Origin: Tannerella sp.
GTDB lineage: Bacteria; Bacteroidota; Bacteroidia; Bacteroidales; Tannerellaceae
Direction of reading: 5' to 3'
Length of the DNA stretch: 45,615 nucleotides
Assembly: GCA_031285565.1 (NCBI GenBank)
Contig: JAITVY010000109.1
Coordinates: 1 to 45,615, forward strand
A program made the translations under genes and the position numbers. The notes under the pieces are model-generated. The model did not search any database. It was not told the origin of the DNA and saw only the letters and a list, made by a program, of their open reading frames with translations. Below, in pieces: positions 11,913 to 20,074 of the stretch (its first letter is position 1; each line of letters opens with the position of its first letter).

Positions 11913-13238
11913 ATGATGTATAGTAATCAAAATATATGGCGGATTAGTTATCCTATTTTTTTGAGTTTATTGGCTCAGAATATTATTAATGTTACGGACA
12001 CGGCTTTTCTCGGGAGAGTAGGAGAGGTGGAACTGGGTGCTTCGGCAATGGGCGGATTGTATTATATCTGTGCTTTTACGATTGCATTTGGCTTTAGTAT
12101 CGGTTCACAAATTGTAATAGGGCGTAGAAACGGAGAGCGTAATTATACGGCTGTAGGGCCGGTTGTTATTCAGGGGATTCTTTTTTTGTTTGTGCTTGCA
12201 ACATTGTGTTTCAGCGGATCAAAGTTGCTTGCCGGAAATATTATGCGATTTCTTGTTTCATCGGATGAGATTTGGGAAGCAACGATGGAGTTTTTAAACT
12301 GGCGTATGTTTGGTTTCTTTTTCTCTTTTATAAATGTGATGTTCAGAGCGTTTTTCGTAGGTATTACGCGTACAAAGGTGTTGACGCTAAATGCTGTGAT
12401 AATGGCTTTAACGAATGTCTTATTAGATTATTTATTAATTTTCGGGCATGCCGGATTTCCGGAGATGGGAATTAAAGGAGCTGCTATAGCTTCGGTAATA
12501 GCTGAGGTTGTTTCAGTTGTTTTCTTTTTTACTTATACTTTTCTTACTGTCGATCGTAAAAAGTATGGATTGGATAAACTACGTACGTTTGACTTTGGAT
12601 TGTTAAAGCAGGTATTGAATATCTCTATTTTTACGATGATGCAATATTTTGTATCGATGAGTACTTTCTTTCTGTTTTTTGTAGTTGTAGAGAAGTTAGG
12701 ACAGCTGCCTCTGGCAATTGCAAATATTGTCAGGAGTATATATATTATCATGTTCATACCGGTTAATTCTCTTGCTACTGCAACTAATACGATTGTCAGT
12801 AATTTGATGGGAGCAGGTAAGACTTCACTTGTAATCCCGGCTATCCGGAAGATTGCTCTTATCTCGCTGGGTATAATGTTTGTTTTTTCAAGTATATTGG
12901 TTTTATTTCCGCAGACAATACTGTCGATTTATACCAATGACACCATTTTAATACAAGGTTCAATACCTTCGTTATATATCATTGCGGGTGCTGCTTTAAT
13001 TTGTTCATTGGCTAATATTGTATTTAATGGTGTTTCGGGGACGGGAAATACGCGTTCCGGCTTTGCGATTGAAATGGGAGTACTAGTTGTTTATACCTTA
13101 TATATTTATATGATTGGGATTGTATATCGTCAGCCCGTATATATTTGTTTTACGTCAGAGTTTGTCTATTTCTCTTTCTTATTGTTAGGATGTATGTTGT
13201 ATTTACGTTTTGCTTCGTGGGAAAAGAAGAAGATATAA
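11913..13238 (+). CDS. MATE family efflux transporter
   Basis: A 441-aa inner-membrane protein with about twelve hydrophobic helices. It starts MMYSNQNIWRISYPIFLSLL and carries the N-terminal NVTDTAFLGRVGE motif (near 26-38) typical of MatE/DinF transporters, repeated in degenerate form in the second half (IANIVRSIYIIMF, GVSGTGNTRSG). Members export drugs, dyes or metabolites by H+ or Na+ antiport. The substrate here cannot be read from sequence. It is monocistronic, between the panD terminator and a convergent terminator shared with the dismutase gene. Confidence 0.93.
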   Translation: MMYSNQNIWRISYPIFLSLLAQNIINVTDTAFLGRVGEVELGASAMGGLYYICAFTIAFGFSIGSQIVIGRRNGERNYTAVGPVVIQGILFLFVLATLCFSGSKLLAGNIMRFLVSSDEIWEATMEFLNWRMFGFFFSFINVMFRAFFVGITRTKVLTLNAVIMALTNVLLDYLLIFGHAGFPEMGIKGAAIASVIAEVVSVVFFFTYTFLTVDRKKYGLDKLRTFDFGLLKQVLNISIFTMMQYFVSMSTFFLFFVVVEKLGQLPLAIANIVRSIYIIMFIPVNSLATATNTIVSNLMGAGKTSLVIPAIRKIALISLGIMFVFSSILVLFPQTILSIYTNDTILIQGSIPSLYIIAGAALICSLANIVFNGVSGTGNTRSGFAIEMGVLVVYTLYIYMIGIVYRQPVYICFTSEFVYFSFLLLGCMLYLRFASWEKKKI

Positions 13239-13269
13239 AAAAAACCGGCTTTAAAAGCCGGCTTTTTTT
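13239..13269. terminator. Bidirectional terminator between MATE and sod genes
   Basis: Stem CCGGCTT (13245-13251) and AAGCCGG (13255-13261) with a 3-base loop, preceded by a run of A and followed by C and seven T. It works on both strands and sits between the two convergent stops. Confidence 0.9.
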
Positions 13270-13275
13270 ATCTTG

Positions 13276-13857
13276 TTAATACCGTTCGGAAATAACTTTC
13301 CAATCCAATATTTTCCAGAGCTCTTTTACGTGGTCTGGTCTTCTGTTCTGATAGTCCAGATAGTATGCATGTTCCCACACATCGAATGTAAGTATAGGTT
13401 TTAATCCTTTGGTCATCGGATTACCGGCATTGCTTTCTTTTACAATTTCGAGTTTTCCGTCGGGATGCGCTACCAACCATGCCCAGCCTGAACCGAATAG
13501 TGCAGTAGCGACCTGATTAAATTCTTCTTTGAATTTTTCAAAACTACCCCATTGTTTATTAATGGCATCAGCTAGTTTGCCTTGCGGTTCACCTCCTCCG
13601 TTTGGTGAAAACTGGAAGAAATAAAATGTATGATTCCATACTTGCGCTGCATTATTAAATGTAGGACCTTCGGCTTTTTTTATGATTGTCTCCAGGTCTT
13701 CGTCTTCAAAAGGCGTACCTTTCACTAAATTGTTCAAATTGTTTACATACGCCTGATGGTGTTTGCCATAATGATAACTGATCGTTTGCTCAGTGATTAC
13801 CGGCTCTAATGCATTTGGTGCATAGGGTAATTTTGGTAAAGTGAATTCTGCTTTCAT
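13276..13857 (-). CDS. sodB: Superoxide dismutase [Fe/Mn]
   Basis: Cytosolic enzyme of 193 aa converting superoxide to oxygen and peroxide, an aerotolerance factor in anaerobes. Start at MKAEFTLPKLPYAP (13857), since the longer frame adds a hydrophobic extension unlike the family. The four metal ligands appear as His29 (SYHYGKHHQ), His76 (VWNHTFYF), Asp159 and His163 (DVWEHAYYLDY). GSGWAWLV is present near 122. The features fit the Fe-type or cambialistic group known in Bacteroides; metal use cannot be decided by eye. A weak -7 match (TATATTTA on the minus strand at 13892-13899) lies 35 bases upstream. Confidence 0.96.
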   Translation of the reverse strand: MKAEFTLPKLPYAPNALEPVITEQTISYHYGKHHQAYVNNLNNLVKGTPFEDEDLETIIKKAEGPTFNNAAQVWNHTFYFFQFSPNGGGEPQGKLADAINKQWGSFEKFKEEFNQVATALFGSGWAWLVAHPDGKLEIVKESNAGNPMTKGLKPILTFDVWEHAYYLDYQNRRPDHVKELWKILDWKVISERY

Positions 13858-14048
13858 ATTATTCTGTTTTAGTGAAATAATAAATACTTTGTAAATATAT
13901 ACAAAAGAACACACTCTCCGGGCAAAAGGTTTATTTGTTTATATTATAAGTTGATAAAAAAAATCAATAATTCAAGTAGCGAATCATGCGAAATGATTAA
14001 ATAATGTATCAAAAATGTATGCCAGTGGTTTAATTCAATAGAATCTTT

Positions 14049-14056
14049 TATTTTTG
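14049..14056 (+). promoter_or_regulatory. -7 box TATTTTTG ahead of the pseudoprotease gene
   Basis: An exact TAnnTTTG match ending 20 bases before the ATG at 14076. TTTA at 14029-14032, 16 bases upstream, is a poor -33 candidate. Confidence 0.55.
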
Positions 14057-14075
14057 TGGAAAATATAAATGTACG

Positions 14076-15791
14076 ATGATGAAAAAAATCTTATTGTTTG
14101 CCTTGATTTGTGCCTATAGCCTTCCGACAGTAGCCCAGAAAAATCCGAAATGGGTTGAAAAAGCAGCGAAAGCAGTTTTTACCATTGAAGTATACGATAA
14201 GGCTGGAAATGTTCGTTCGGGAAATGGTTTTTTTATTGAACCAACAGGAGAGGCCGTATCTGATTATACATTGTTCGTGGGAGCAGCAAAAGCTGTTGTT
14301 ACTGATGCTGAAGGTCGTAAAATGGCTGTGACAAAAATCCTGGGTGCTGATGAGTTGTATGATGTGATTCGTTTTTTAGTGGATGTACCTAAGGGTATAT
14401 CTTATCTTTCTCCGGCTAAAACATCCTTGCCGGTTGGAGGAGAAGTGTATCTCCTGCCTCCCGGAATAGCAAAGAATAGCGTAATTAGTAAAGGGAGTAT
14501 TGCGGAGGTAACTAAAGTGAAAGAACAATATGGATATTACCAGATTGATATTCCATTGGCATCTTCGCAGATCAGTATTCCGTTATTAACATCCGAGGGA
14601 GAAGTATTGGCTCTTGCTCAGGCAGATGTGTCGGGTAAAGATAAGACTTATGGTATTTCCGTACCTTATGTTCAGAGTATTCGTGTTAGTGCCATGGATC
14701 TTTTTAATAAGACATATTCTTCAATCGATATTCAAAAGGCCTGGCCGGCTTCTGTGGAAGACGCGCAGGTAGCATTGTTGCTATATGCTTCTAACCAGGA
14801 TGCTGCAACTTATTTGGCAACCCTGAACGATTTTATTAAAACATTTCCCAGTTCTCCGGAAGGTTATCTGAGCCGTGCATCTCATTATGTTTACCGGCGA
14901 AAAGATTTAGCCCATTCGGAGGCTGAACAGATGGAACTGTTAAGTTTGGCGCAGGCCGACCTGGAAGCTTCGGTGAAGTATAATCCGAATGTTGCTGATG
15001 CATATTATAATCAAGCTAAGTTGATATATAGTGTTGCCGTGAGTGATAGTACTATTCAATCAAAAGACTGGACGATTGAAGCGGCAGAAAGTAAATTGCA
15101 ACAAGCTATTGCAAAGGATGATCAGCCGGTTTATCATCAGTTAGAGGGTGATATCGCTTTTTTTAGGGGTGAATTTGAAAAGGCATATAATTCGTATATG
15201 CTTGTTAATGAGAGTCAGATGGGGACAAGCGAATCTTATTATTTCGCAGCTAAAGCCAAAGAGCAGATTCCCGGAGGCAACCTGCTTGAAATAATTACTC
15301 TGCTTGATAGTGCCGTACAAAGAAGTACATCTCCTTCGGAGGCTGTTATGTATTTGCAGGAAAGTATTGATTTTAAGACTCAGTTTGGGCAATATGAGGC
15401 TCTCGTTAAAGATTATAACCTCTATTATTATTTGTTGAGAGGGAATGTTACCGATGCATTTTTTTATTATCGTGAGCAGGCTAAATTCCGTACCGGAGAT
15501 TTTGAAGGTGCTTTGGAAGATATTACTTCGGCAATTGCATTGGTTCCTGATAATGCAATATATCAAGCGGAAGAGGGGTCTATTTATTTGCGTTTGCAGG
15601 AGTTGCAAAAGGCGCAGCAGAGTATAGAAAAGGCTATCGCACTGGATCCGGATTTTGCTTCAAGTCATCGTTTGCTGGGAGTTTGTTTGCTTCGCCAGGA
15701 AAAGAAAGGTGAAGCATGTAAAGCTTTTGCCAAAGCGAAAGAATTGGGTGACCCGGTAGTAGATAAATTAATTAAAGACAATTGCCAGTAA
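14076..15791 (+). CDS. Secreted trypsin-like pseudoprotease fused to TPR repeats
   Basis: A 571-aa protein with signal peptide ending PTVAQ (about residue 21), so periplasmic or exported. Residues about 25-215 align by eye with the HtrA/trypsin-like fold: SGNGFFIEPTGEAVSDY, then YDVIRFLVDV, then SIPLLTSEGEVLAL. At the expected catalytic positions the His is Thr65, the Asp is kept (Asp96), and the Ser site of the usual GNSGGP motif reads QISIP, with Ile at the Ser position. It therefore looks catalytically dead. Residues about 220-571 hold TPR-like helices, clearest at 475-570 (YQAEEGSIYLRLQELQKA and LLGVCLLRQEKKGEA). A scaffold or sensor role is inferred. The gene stands alone. Confidence 0.8.
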   Translation: MMKKILLFALICAYSLPTVAQKNPKWVEKAAKAVFTIEVYDKAGNVRSGNGFFIEPTGEAVSDYTLFVGAAKAVVTDAEGRKMAVTKILGADELYDVIRFLVDVPKGISYLSPAKTSLPVGGEVYLLPPGIAKNSVISKGSIAEVTKVKEQYGYYQIDIPLASSQISIPLLTSEGEVLALAQADVSGKDKTYGISVPYVQSIRVSAMDLFNKTYSSIDIQKAWPASVEDAQVALLLYASNQDAATYLATLNDFIKTFPSSPEGYLSRASHYVYRRKDLAHSEAEQMELLSLAQADLEASVKYNPNVADAYYNQAKLIYSVAVSDSTIQSKDWTIEAAESKLQQAIAKDDQPVYHQLEGDIAFFRGEFEKAYNSYMLVNESQMGTSESYYFAAKAKEQIPGGNLLEIITLLDSAVQRSTSPSEAVMYLQESIDFKTQFGQYEALVKDYNLYYYLLRGNVTDAFFYYREQAKFRTGDFEGALEDITSAIALVPDNAIYQAEEGSIYLRLQELQKAQQSIEKAIALDPDFASSHRLLGVCLLRQEKKGEACKAFAKAKELGDPVVDKLIKDNCQ

Positions 15792-16008
15792 CAAGTAAAT
15801 AATGCGATAAAATGCCCATTATTTATGCAAAAAGTTATTTTTTGCTCTTTATTCATATCAAAGTTGCATTTTTTGCAACACTGTTTTTCTGTTTTTATGG
15901 AAAAAGAATAAAGAAATTTTTTGAGTGACTTTAAATGAATAGGATTAGGGCTGTTCGTATATTTACTTTGTACATGGTTTTTGTATTAGTTTAAAAATAT
16001 GAGTGGGG
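15792..16008. other. Intergenic region after the pseudoprotease gene
   Basis: No coding sequence is supported. A 6-bp hairpin GTTGCA/TGCAAC at 15863-15879 with a T-rich tail set off by a few bases may end the upstream transcript. A near-consensus -7 sequence (TATATTTA, followed by TACTTTG) around 15957-15970 could start a short RNA that ends at the terminator at 16045. Confidence 0.4.
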
Positions 16009-16045
16009 GCGCTCAGGCTTGTGAAAGTCTGAGCGCTATTTTTTT
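16009..16045 (+). terminator. Strong orphan terminator ahead of the GH2 gene
   Basis: A 12-bp stem (16009-16020 with 16025-16036, one G-U pair, GTGA loop) followed by TATTTTTTT. It lies 218 bases after the previous stop and about 60 bases before the next promoter box. It may close a small RNA or a read-through leader rather than a coding gene. Confidence 0.85.
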
Positions 16046-16104
16046 GTTTTTGTTTAGTGTGAAAATTACGTCAAGATAAAGTAGCAGTTCTAAAAGAATC
16101 TGAT

Positions 16105-16112
16105 TAGTTTTG
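16105..16112 (+). promoter_or_regulatory. -7 box TAGTTTTG ahead of the GH2 gene
   Basis: An exact TAnnTTTG match 40 bases before the ATG at 16152 and 60 bases after the orphan terminator. No TTTG -33 box is apparent. Confidence 0.55.
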
Positions 16113-16151
16113 TACTTCAAAATCATTATAAAATTATTTTATATCGTATTT

Positions 16152-19034
16152 ATGACACTGAAAACATGTATGAGAAGTTGTGTTTGTTGCATTATTATAT
16201 TATTTGCAATAAATCCGTTTGTGTTGAATGCACAAGATGAGTGGGGAAAAACAGGTTTAAATGTTTTATGGCAAGGTCTTCGTGACGGGCAACCAATTGA
16301 AGAATTGCCTTCGGGAAAAGCTCCTTTTGAGACTCCCCAACGAGTAGCGAAGAAAAATATTCCTACCCGATTAGTTCCGACCCAATCTAATGAATGGCTC
16401 ATTTCGGATGGATGGGAGTTGGGTACTTCTACGCAAGTACTGGAATCTAATGAATCGATCTTTAGTTTGAAATTTAATACGCAGGATTGGTATAACGCAA
16501 CTGTTCCGGGAACCGTACTGACTACACTGGTTAACCAGGGTGTTTATCCGGAACCGGCATTCGGATTAAATAATATGTCTATTCCCGATACGCTTTGCCG
16601 TATGGACTGGTGGTATCGAACGGTGTTTGATAGTCCTTCGGAAGCGAAGGGAGACCGTGTGAAATTATTATTTAACGGGATTAACTATCGTGCAGAAGTA
16701 TTTCTGAACGGGAAGAAGCTGGGTAATATCAACGGCGCTTTTATCCGGGGTGAATATGATATAACGTCTATGATAAAGGATAAGGATAATGTTCTTGCAG
16801 TGCTTATACATCCTCCTTATAATCCGGGTATTTCTCATGAACAATCGATGGTGGCCGGACAGGGATTAAACGGAGGTCAATTAAGTTTAGACGGCCCAAC
16901 ATTTATTGCTTCTATGGGATGGGACTGGATTCCGGGTATTCGTGACCGGAATATTGGTTTATGGCAAGATGTGAGATTAAGAGTAGGGGGGGATGTTAAG
17001 ATTGGTGACCCGCATGTTATTTCGAATCTGCCTTTACCTGATACAACCCGCGCTACATTGATTATTATGGTTCCGGTTAAAAATTTGACTAATAATGCGA
17101 TAAACGGTACTCTGCAAGCTGCATTTAATGGAATACGTATTAATATGCCTTATGCATTACAGGCAAACGAAGAGAAAACGTTGGTATTTACACCTGAAGA
17201 ATATAAAGAACTGTTGATACAAAAACCTAAATTATGGTGGCCCAATGGTTATGGTTCACAAAATCTATATGATTTATCATTACAGGCAAATGCCGGTGAG
17301 GTGATTTCGGATACAAAGAAACTGCGATTTGGAATCAGGGAACTCTCGTATGAATTGATGATTCGTTCGGAACAGAAAGGTAATCACCGGATTCTGTATA
17401 CTCCGGTAGATGCAGATAATGGAAAGAAGCCTATTTTTAATTATGAGAAAGTGGCTATTGTTGGCGAACCGAGGCTTCAGCAGACAATTCCTACATTGCA
17501 GGAAGGCGTTAACGAGGATGCTTTATTCGAGTCTTTATCGAATGATGATCCGGTTGGTCAATTTCTTGTATTTCGGGTAAACGGGAAGCGTATCTTTATT
17601 AAAGGGGCTACCTGGGGCATGGATGAGATGATGAAACGACTTACCCGTGAGAAAATGGAGTTGTTTTTCCGCTTAGAGAAAGATGCAAACTTTAATATGA
17701 TACGTAACTGGACGGGTGAGAATACGGAAGAATTGTTCTATGAGTTAGCTGATGAGTACGGATTGCTGGTATGGAATGATTTTTGGATTACAACGGATGA
17801 TACGGTTGATCCGAATGATCACCAGCTGTTTTTTCAGAATGCCAGGGATGCGGTACGCCGTTTCAGAACACATCCGAGTATAGCTATCTGGTGTCCGCGA
17901 AATGAGGGATATGCTCCGAAAGGTTTGGAATCGTTACTGAATACAATGATAGCAGAAGAGGATCCTACACGCCATTATCATGGTAATTCACGCCATTTGA
18001 ATGCGGTAAACAGTGGACCTTACGGGTATATAAAAAATGCCTCGGATTATTTTACCAAATATGCAAGAGGCTTTAATACAGAACTGGGAGCCCAGGCTAT
18101 TCCAACTGCTGCTACCATCCGTAAGTTTATTGCTCCCGAAGATCTTTGGCCAATCAATGATGTTTGGGCGTATCATGATCTGCATCATAAAAGCCATTTT
18201 TTCGGAGATTTTATTGAAGCAGTAAATAGCTATGGCGAGGCGACCGGTATGGAAGACTTTGCTAAAAAAGGCCAGATGGTTTCGTATAATACCTGGCGGA
18301 CGATCATTGAAGCTGTAAATAGTAAAATGTGGGATAATACAACGGGATTGATTTTATGGATGAGTCATCCTTCGTGGCCAAGTATGACCTGGCAAACTCA
18401 TACGTATGATTATGAAACGCCCGGAGCTTATTTTGGAGTGAAGAAGGCCCAGGAACCGATTCATATTCAGATGAATCTTCCGGATCATAAAGTTATTATC
18501 CTAAATAATACGCAGGTTTCTCAAAAAGGCATGACTGTAACGGTAAAAGGATATGATATACAAGGGAAGCAGTATTACAATAGAACAGCTAAATATGATG
18601 CAGCTGCCGGACAGAAGACGGATTGTTTTATAGCAGAAATAGAACAGGATGCACCTGCTTTTGCATTGATACGACTTGAATTAAGGAATCGTAAGGGTGA
18701 GATTGTTTCTGTTAATGATTACTGGAAGAACTGGGATGACCTGAAAGCTAACCAGACATTGAACGGATTAGAAGCAGTAAAGCCACTTGTTTCTATTAAA
18801 TCATCAGGAAAGGGACGTTCTGTAATAGAAGTTTCTAATACGAGTAATACTATTGCTGCTGCGATTAAACTCAATGCGTGTGATAAGACAACTAAAGAAC
18901 TTATTCTTCCGGCATTTTTCTCGGAAGGTTATTTTAACCTGTTACCCGGTGAAAAGCGAAGGATAGAACTTGTTCTCCCTGAGAATATCTCAGCCTTCGA
19001 TATATTGACCGATGGATATAATATCGATAAATAA
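16152..19034 (+). CDS. Glycoside hydrolase family 2 enzyme (beta-mannosidase or exo-glucosaminidase-like)
   Basis: Large secreted GH2 enzyme, 960 aa from the ATG at 16152. A longer open frame would need a TTG start inside the promoter zone, and the in-frame ATG at 16170 is also possible. The signal peptide is the hydrophobic CCIIILFAINPFVLNAQ stretch. It has an N-terminal jelly roll (about 60-260, with WDWIPGIRDRNIGLWQDV), an immunoglobulin-like domain, and a TIM barrel (about 460-760). The acid/base candidate is Glu585 in CPRNEG and the nucleophile candidate is Glu644 in FNTELGAQ, a pattern seen in GH2 beta-mannosidases and exo-beta-glucosaminidases. C-terminal beta-domains follow. No SusC/D is adjacent, so the substrate is open. 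Confidence 0.88.
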   Translation: MTLKTCMRSCVCCIIILFAINPFVLNAQDEWGKTGLNVLWQGLRDGQPIEELPSGKAPFETPQRVAKKNIPTRLVPTQSNEWLISDGWELGTSTQVLESNESIFSLKFNTQDWYNATVPGTVLTTLVNQGVYPEPAFGLNNMSIPDTLCRMDWWYRTVFDSPSEAKGDRVKLLFNGINYRAEVFLNGKKLGNINGAFIRGEYDITSMIKDKDNVLAVLIHPPYNPGISHEQSMVAGQGLNGGQLSLDGPTFIASMGWDWIPGIRDRNIGLWQDVRLRVGGDVKIGDPHVISNLPLPDTTRATLIIMVPVKNLTNNAINGTLQAAFNGIRINMPYALQANEEKTLVFTPEEYKELLIQKPKLWWPNGYGSQNLYDLSLQANAGEVISDTKKLRFGIRELSYELMIRSEQKGNHRILYTPVDADNGKKPIFNYEKVAIVGEPRLQQTIPTLQEGVNEDALFESLSNDDPVGQFLVFRVNGKRIFIKGATWGMDEMMKRLTREKMELFFRLEKDANFNMIRNWTGENTEELFYELADEYGLLVWNDFWITTDDTVDPNDHQLFFQNARDAVRRFRTHPSIAIWCPRNEGYAPKGLESLLNTMIAEEDPTRHYHGNSRHLNAVNSGPYGYIKNASDYFTKYARGFNTELGAQAIPTAATIRKFIAPEDLWPINDVWAYHDLHHKSHFFGDFIEAVNSYGEATGMEDFAKKGQMVSYNTWRTIIEAVNSKMWDNTTGLILWMSHPSWPSMTWQTHTYDYETPGAYFGVKKAQEPIHIQMNLPDHKVIILNNTQVSQKGMTVTVKGYDIQGKQYYNRTAKYDAAAGQKTDCFIAEIEQDAPAFALIRLELRNRKGEIVSVNDYWKNWDDLKANQTLNGLEAVKPLVSIKSSGKGRSVIEVSNTSNTIAAAIKLNACDKTTKELILPAFFSEGYFNLLPGEKRRIELVLPENISAFDILTDGYNIDK

Positions 19035-19042
19035 TACGAATC

Positions 19043-19156
19043 AGTAGTCAAAGTAGTCAAGGAGTTATCAGTTGCTTCGCAACTTTGTAGTTAAGTAGAA
19101 ATATACTTGTGTTGTTCTTAATTCCTTGACTACTAACGAGCATGGCGAGTGATAAC
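19043..19156. repeat. Nested short inverted and direct repeats between GH2 and HAD genes
   Basis: AGTAGTCAA is repeated twice at 19043-19060. The 15 bases at 19052-19066 are the reverse complement of 19120-19134 with one mismatch. Inside, AGTTGC/GCAACT (19070-19075, 19079-19084) forms a tight hairpin, and GTTATCA (19064-19070) matches TGATAAC (19150-19156) in inverse. There is no U-tract, so this does not look like a simple terminator. Confidence 0.7.
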
Positions 19157-19187
19157 TACATTAACTACTCATTGGCATAAATAATTT

Positions 19188-19973
19188 ATGATAAAGGCTA
19201 TCTTTTTTGATTTAGACGGTACATTAATCAGTTTTGAAACACATAAAATTTCTCTGTCTGCAAAAACCGTATTAGGACAGCTAAGGCAGAAAGGCATAAA
19301 AGTATTTACTGCAACGGGACGCCATAAATCTACAATGGAAGATTTAAAGGGTCTTGTTTTTGATGGGTATGTGACTTTAAATGGGAGTATGTGTCTGGTT
19401 GGAGATCAAGTCGTTTATAAGCAGCGTATACCTCAGGCTGATATTAGCGCCTTGATTGATTATCTTACGCATGTGGAATCGTTTCCTTGTGTTTTTGTAG
19501 AAGAGCACTTAAACTCGATGAATTATCGAAATGAGTCTACGGATGAGATTTTTAAATTATTGAATTTTCCGGAAATTCCCATTTGCAATTTAGAAGAGAT
19601 GAGGAACCGTACCATTTATCAGGTATTGGCTTTTTTTGATGAAGAGCAGGAAGAACGGATAATGAAGATGCTTCCCGGGTGCAAAACGACCCGTTGGAAT
19701 CCTGTTTTCACTGATATTGTATCTGTTGATAGTGATAAATGGGTTGGTATTACTAAAATGCTTGAATATTTTCATTTGTCGCCAGAAGAGACGATGGCTT
19801 TTGGTGATGGAGGAAATGATATGTCTATGTTGGAAAATGCAGGTATCGGAGTTGCAATGGGAAATGCGGCAGACCAGGTGAAATTAATTGCGGATTATGT
19901 AACGGATTCTGTTGATGATGACGGCATACTGAAAGCGGTTGAATACTTCAGGTTGTTGGAAGATAAAGCTTAG
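19188..19973 (+). CDS. Cof-type HAD-IIB family phosphatase
   Basis: A 261-aa cytosolic hydrolase of the Cof/YbiV type. It begins MIKAIFFDLDGTLISF with the nucleophile Asp8 and acid/base Asp10. It has the motif III/IV ending AFGDGGNDMSML (near 205) that binds Mg2+, and a C2B cap in between. Such enzymes dephosphorylate sugar phosphates, FMN or PLP. The substrate cannot be assigned. It lies 153 bases downstream of the GH2 gene in the same direction. No clear promoter box was found, so it may rely on read-through or a weak promoter. Confidence 0.93.
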   Translation: MIKAIFFDLDGTLISFETHKISLSAKTVLGQLRQKGIKVFTATGRHKSTMEDLKGLVFDGYVTLNGSMCLVGDQVVYKQRIPQADISALIDYLTHVESFPCVFVEEHLNSMNYRNESTDEIFKLLNFPEIPICNLEEMRNRTIYQVLAFFDEEQEERIMKMLPGCKTTRWNPVFTDIVSVDSDKWVGITKMLEYFHLSPEETMAFGDGGNDMSMLENAGIGVAMGNAADQVKLIADYVTDSVDDDGILKAVEYFRLLEDKA

Positions 19974-20041
19974 TGATTTTTTATCAGGACCAAAATATAA
20001 CAGGATGGGATAAAAATGCAAATAAATAGATAATTAATTCT

Positions 20042-20049
20042 TAAATTTG
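20042..20049 (+). promoter_or_regulatory. -7 box TAAATTTG ahead of the UDP-sugar dehydrogenase
   Basis: An exact TAnnTTTG match 25 bases before the ATG at 20075, predicting a leader of about 20 bases. No recognisable -33 element. Confidence 0.55.
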
Positions 20050-20074
20050 AGGATCATTATTCATAGTATACGGA

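Noticed and set aside
13858..13914. N-terminal extension of the superoxide dismutase
   Set aside because: The family starts at the MKAEFTLPKLPYA-type sequence; the extension lies in the promoter region.
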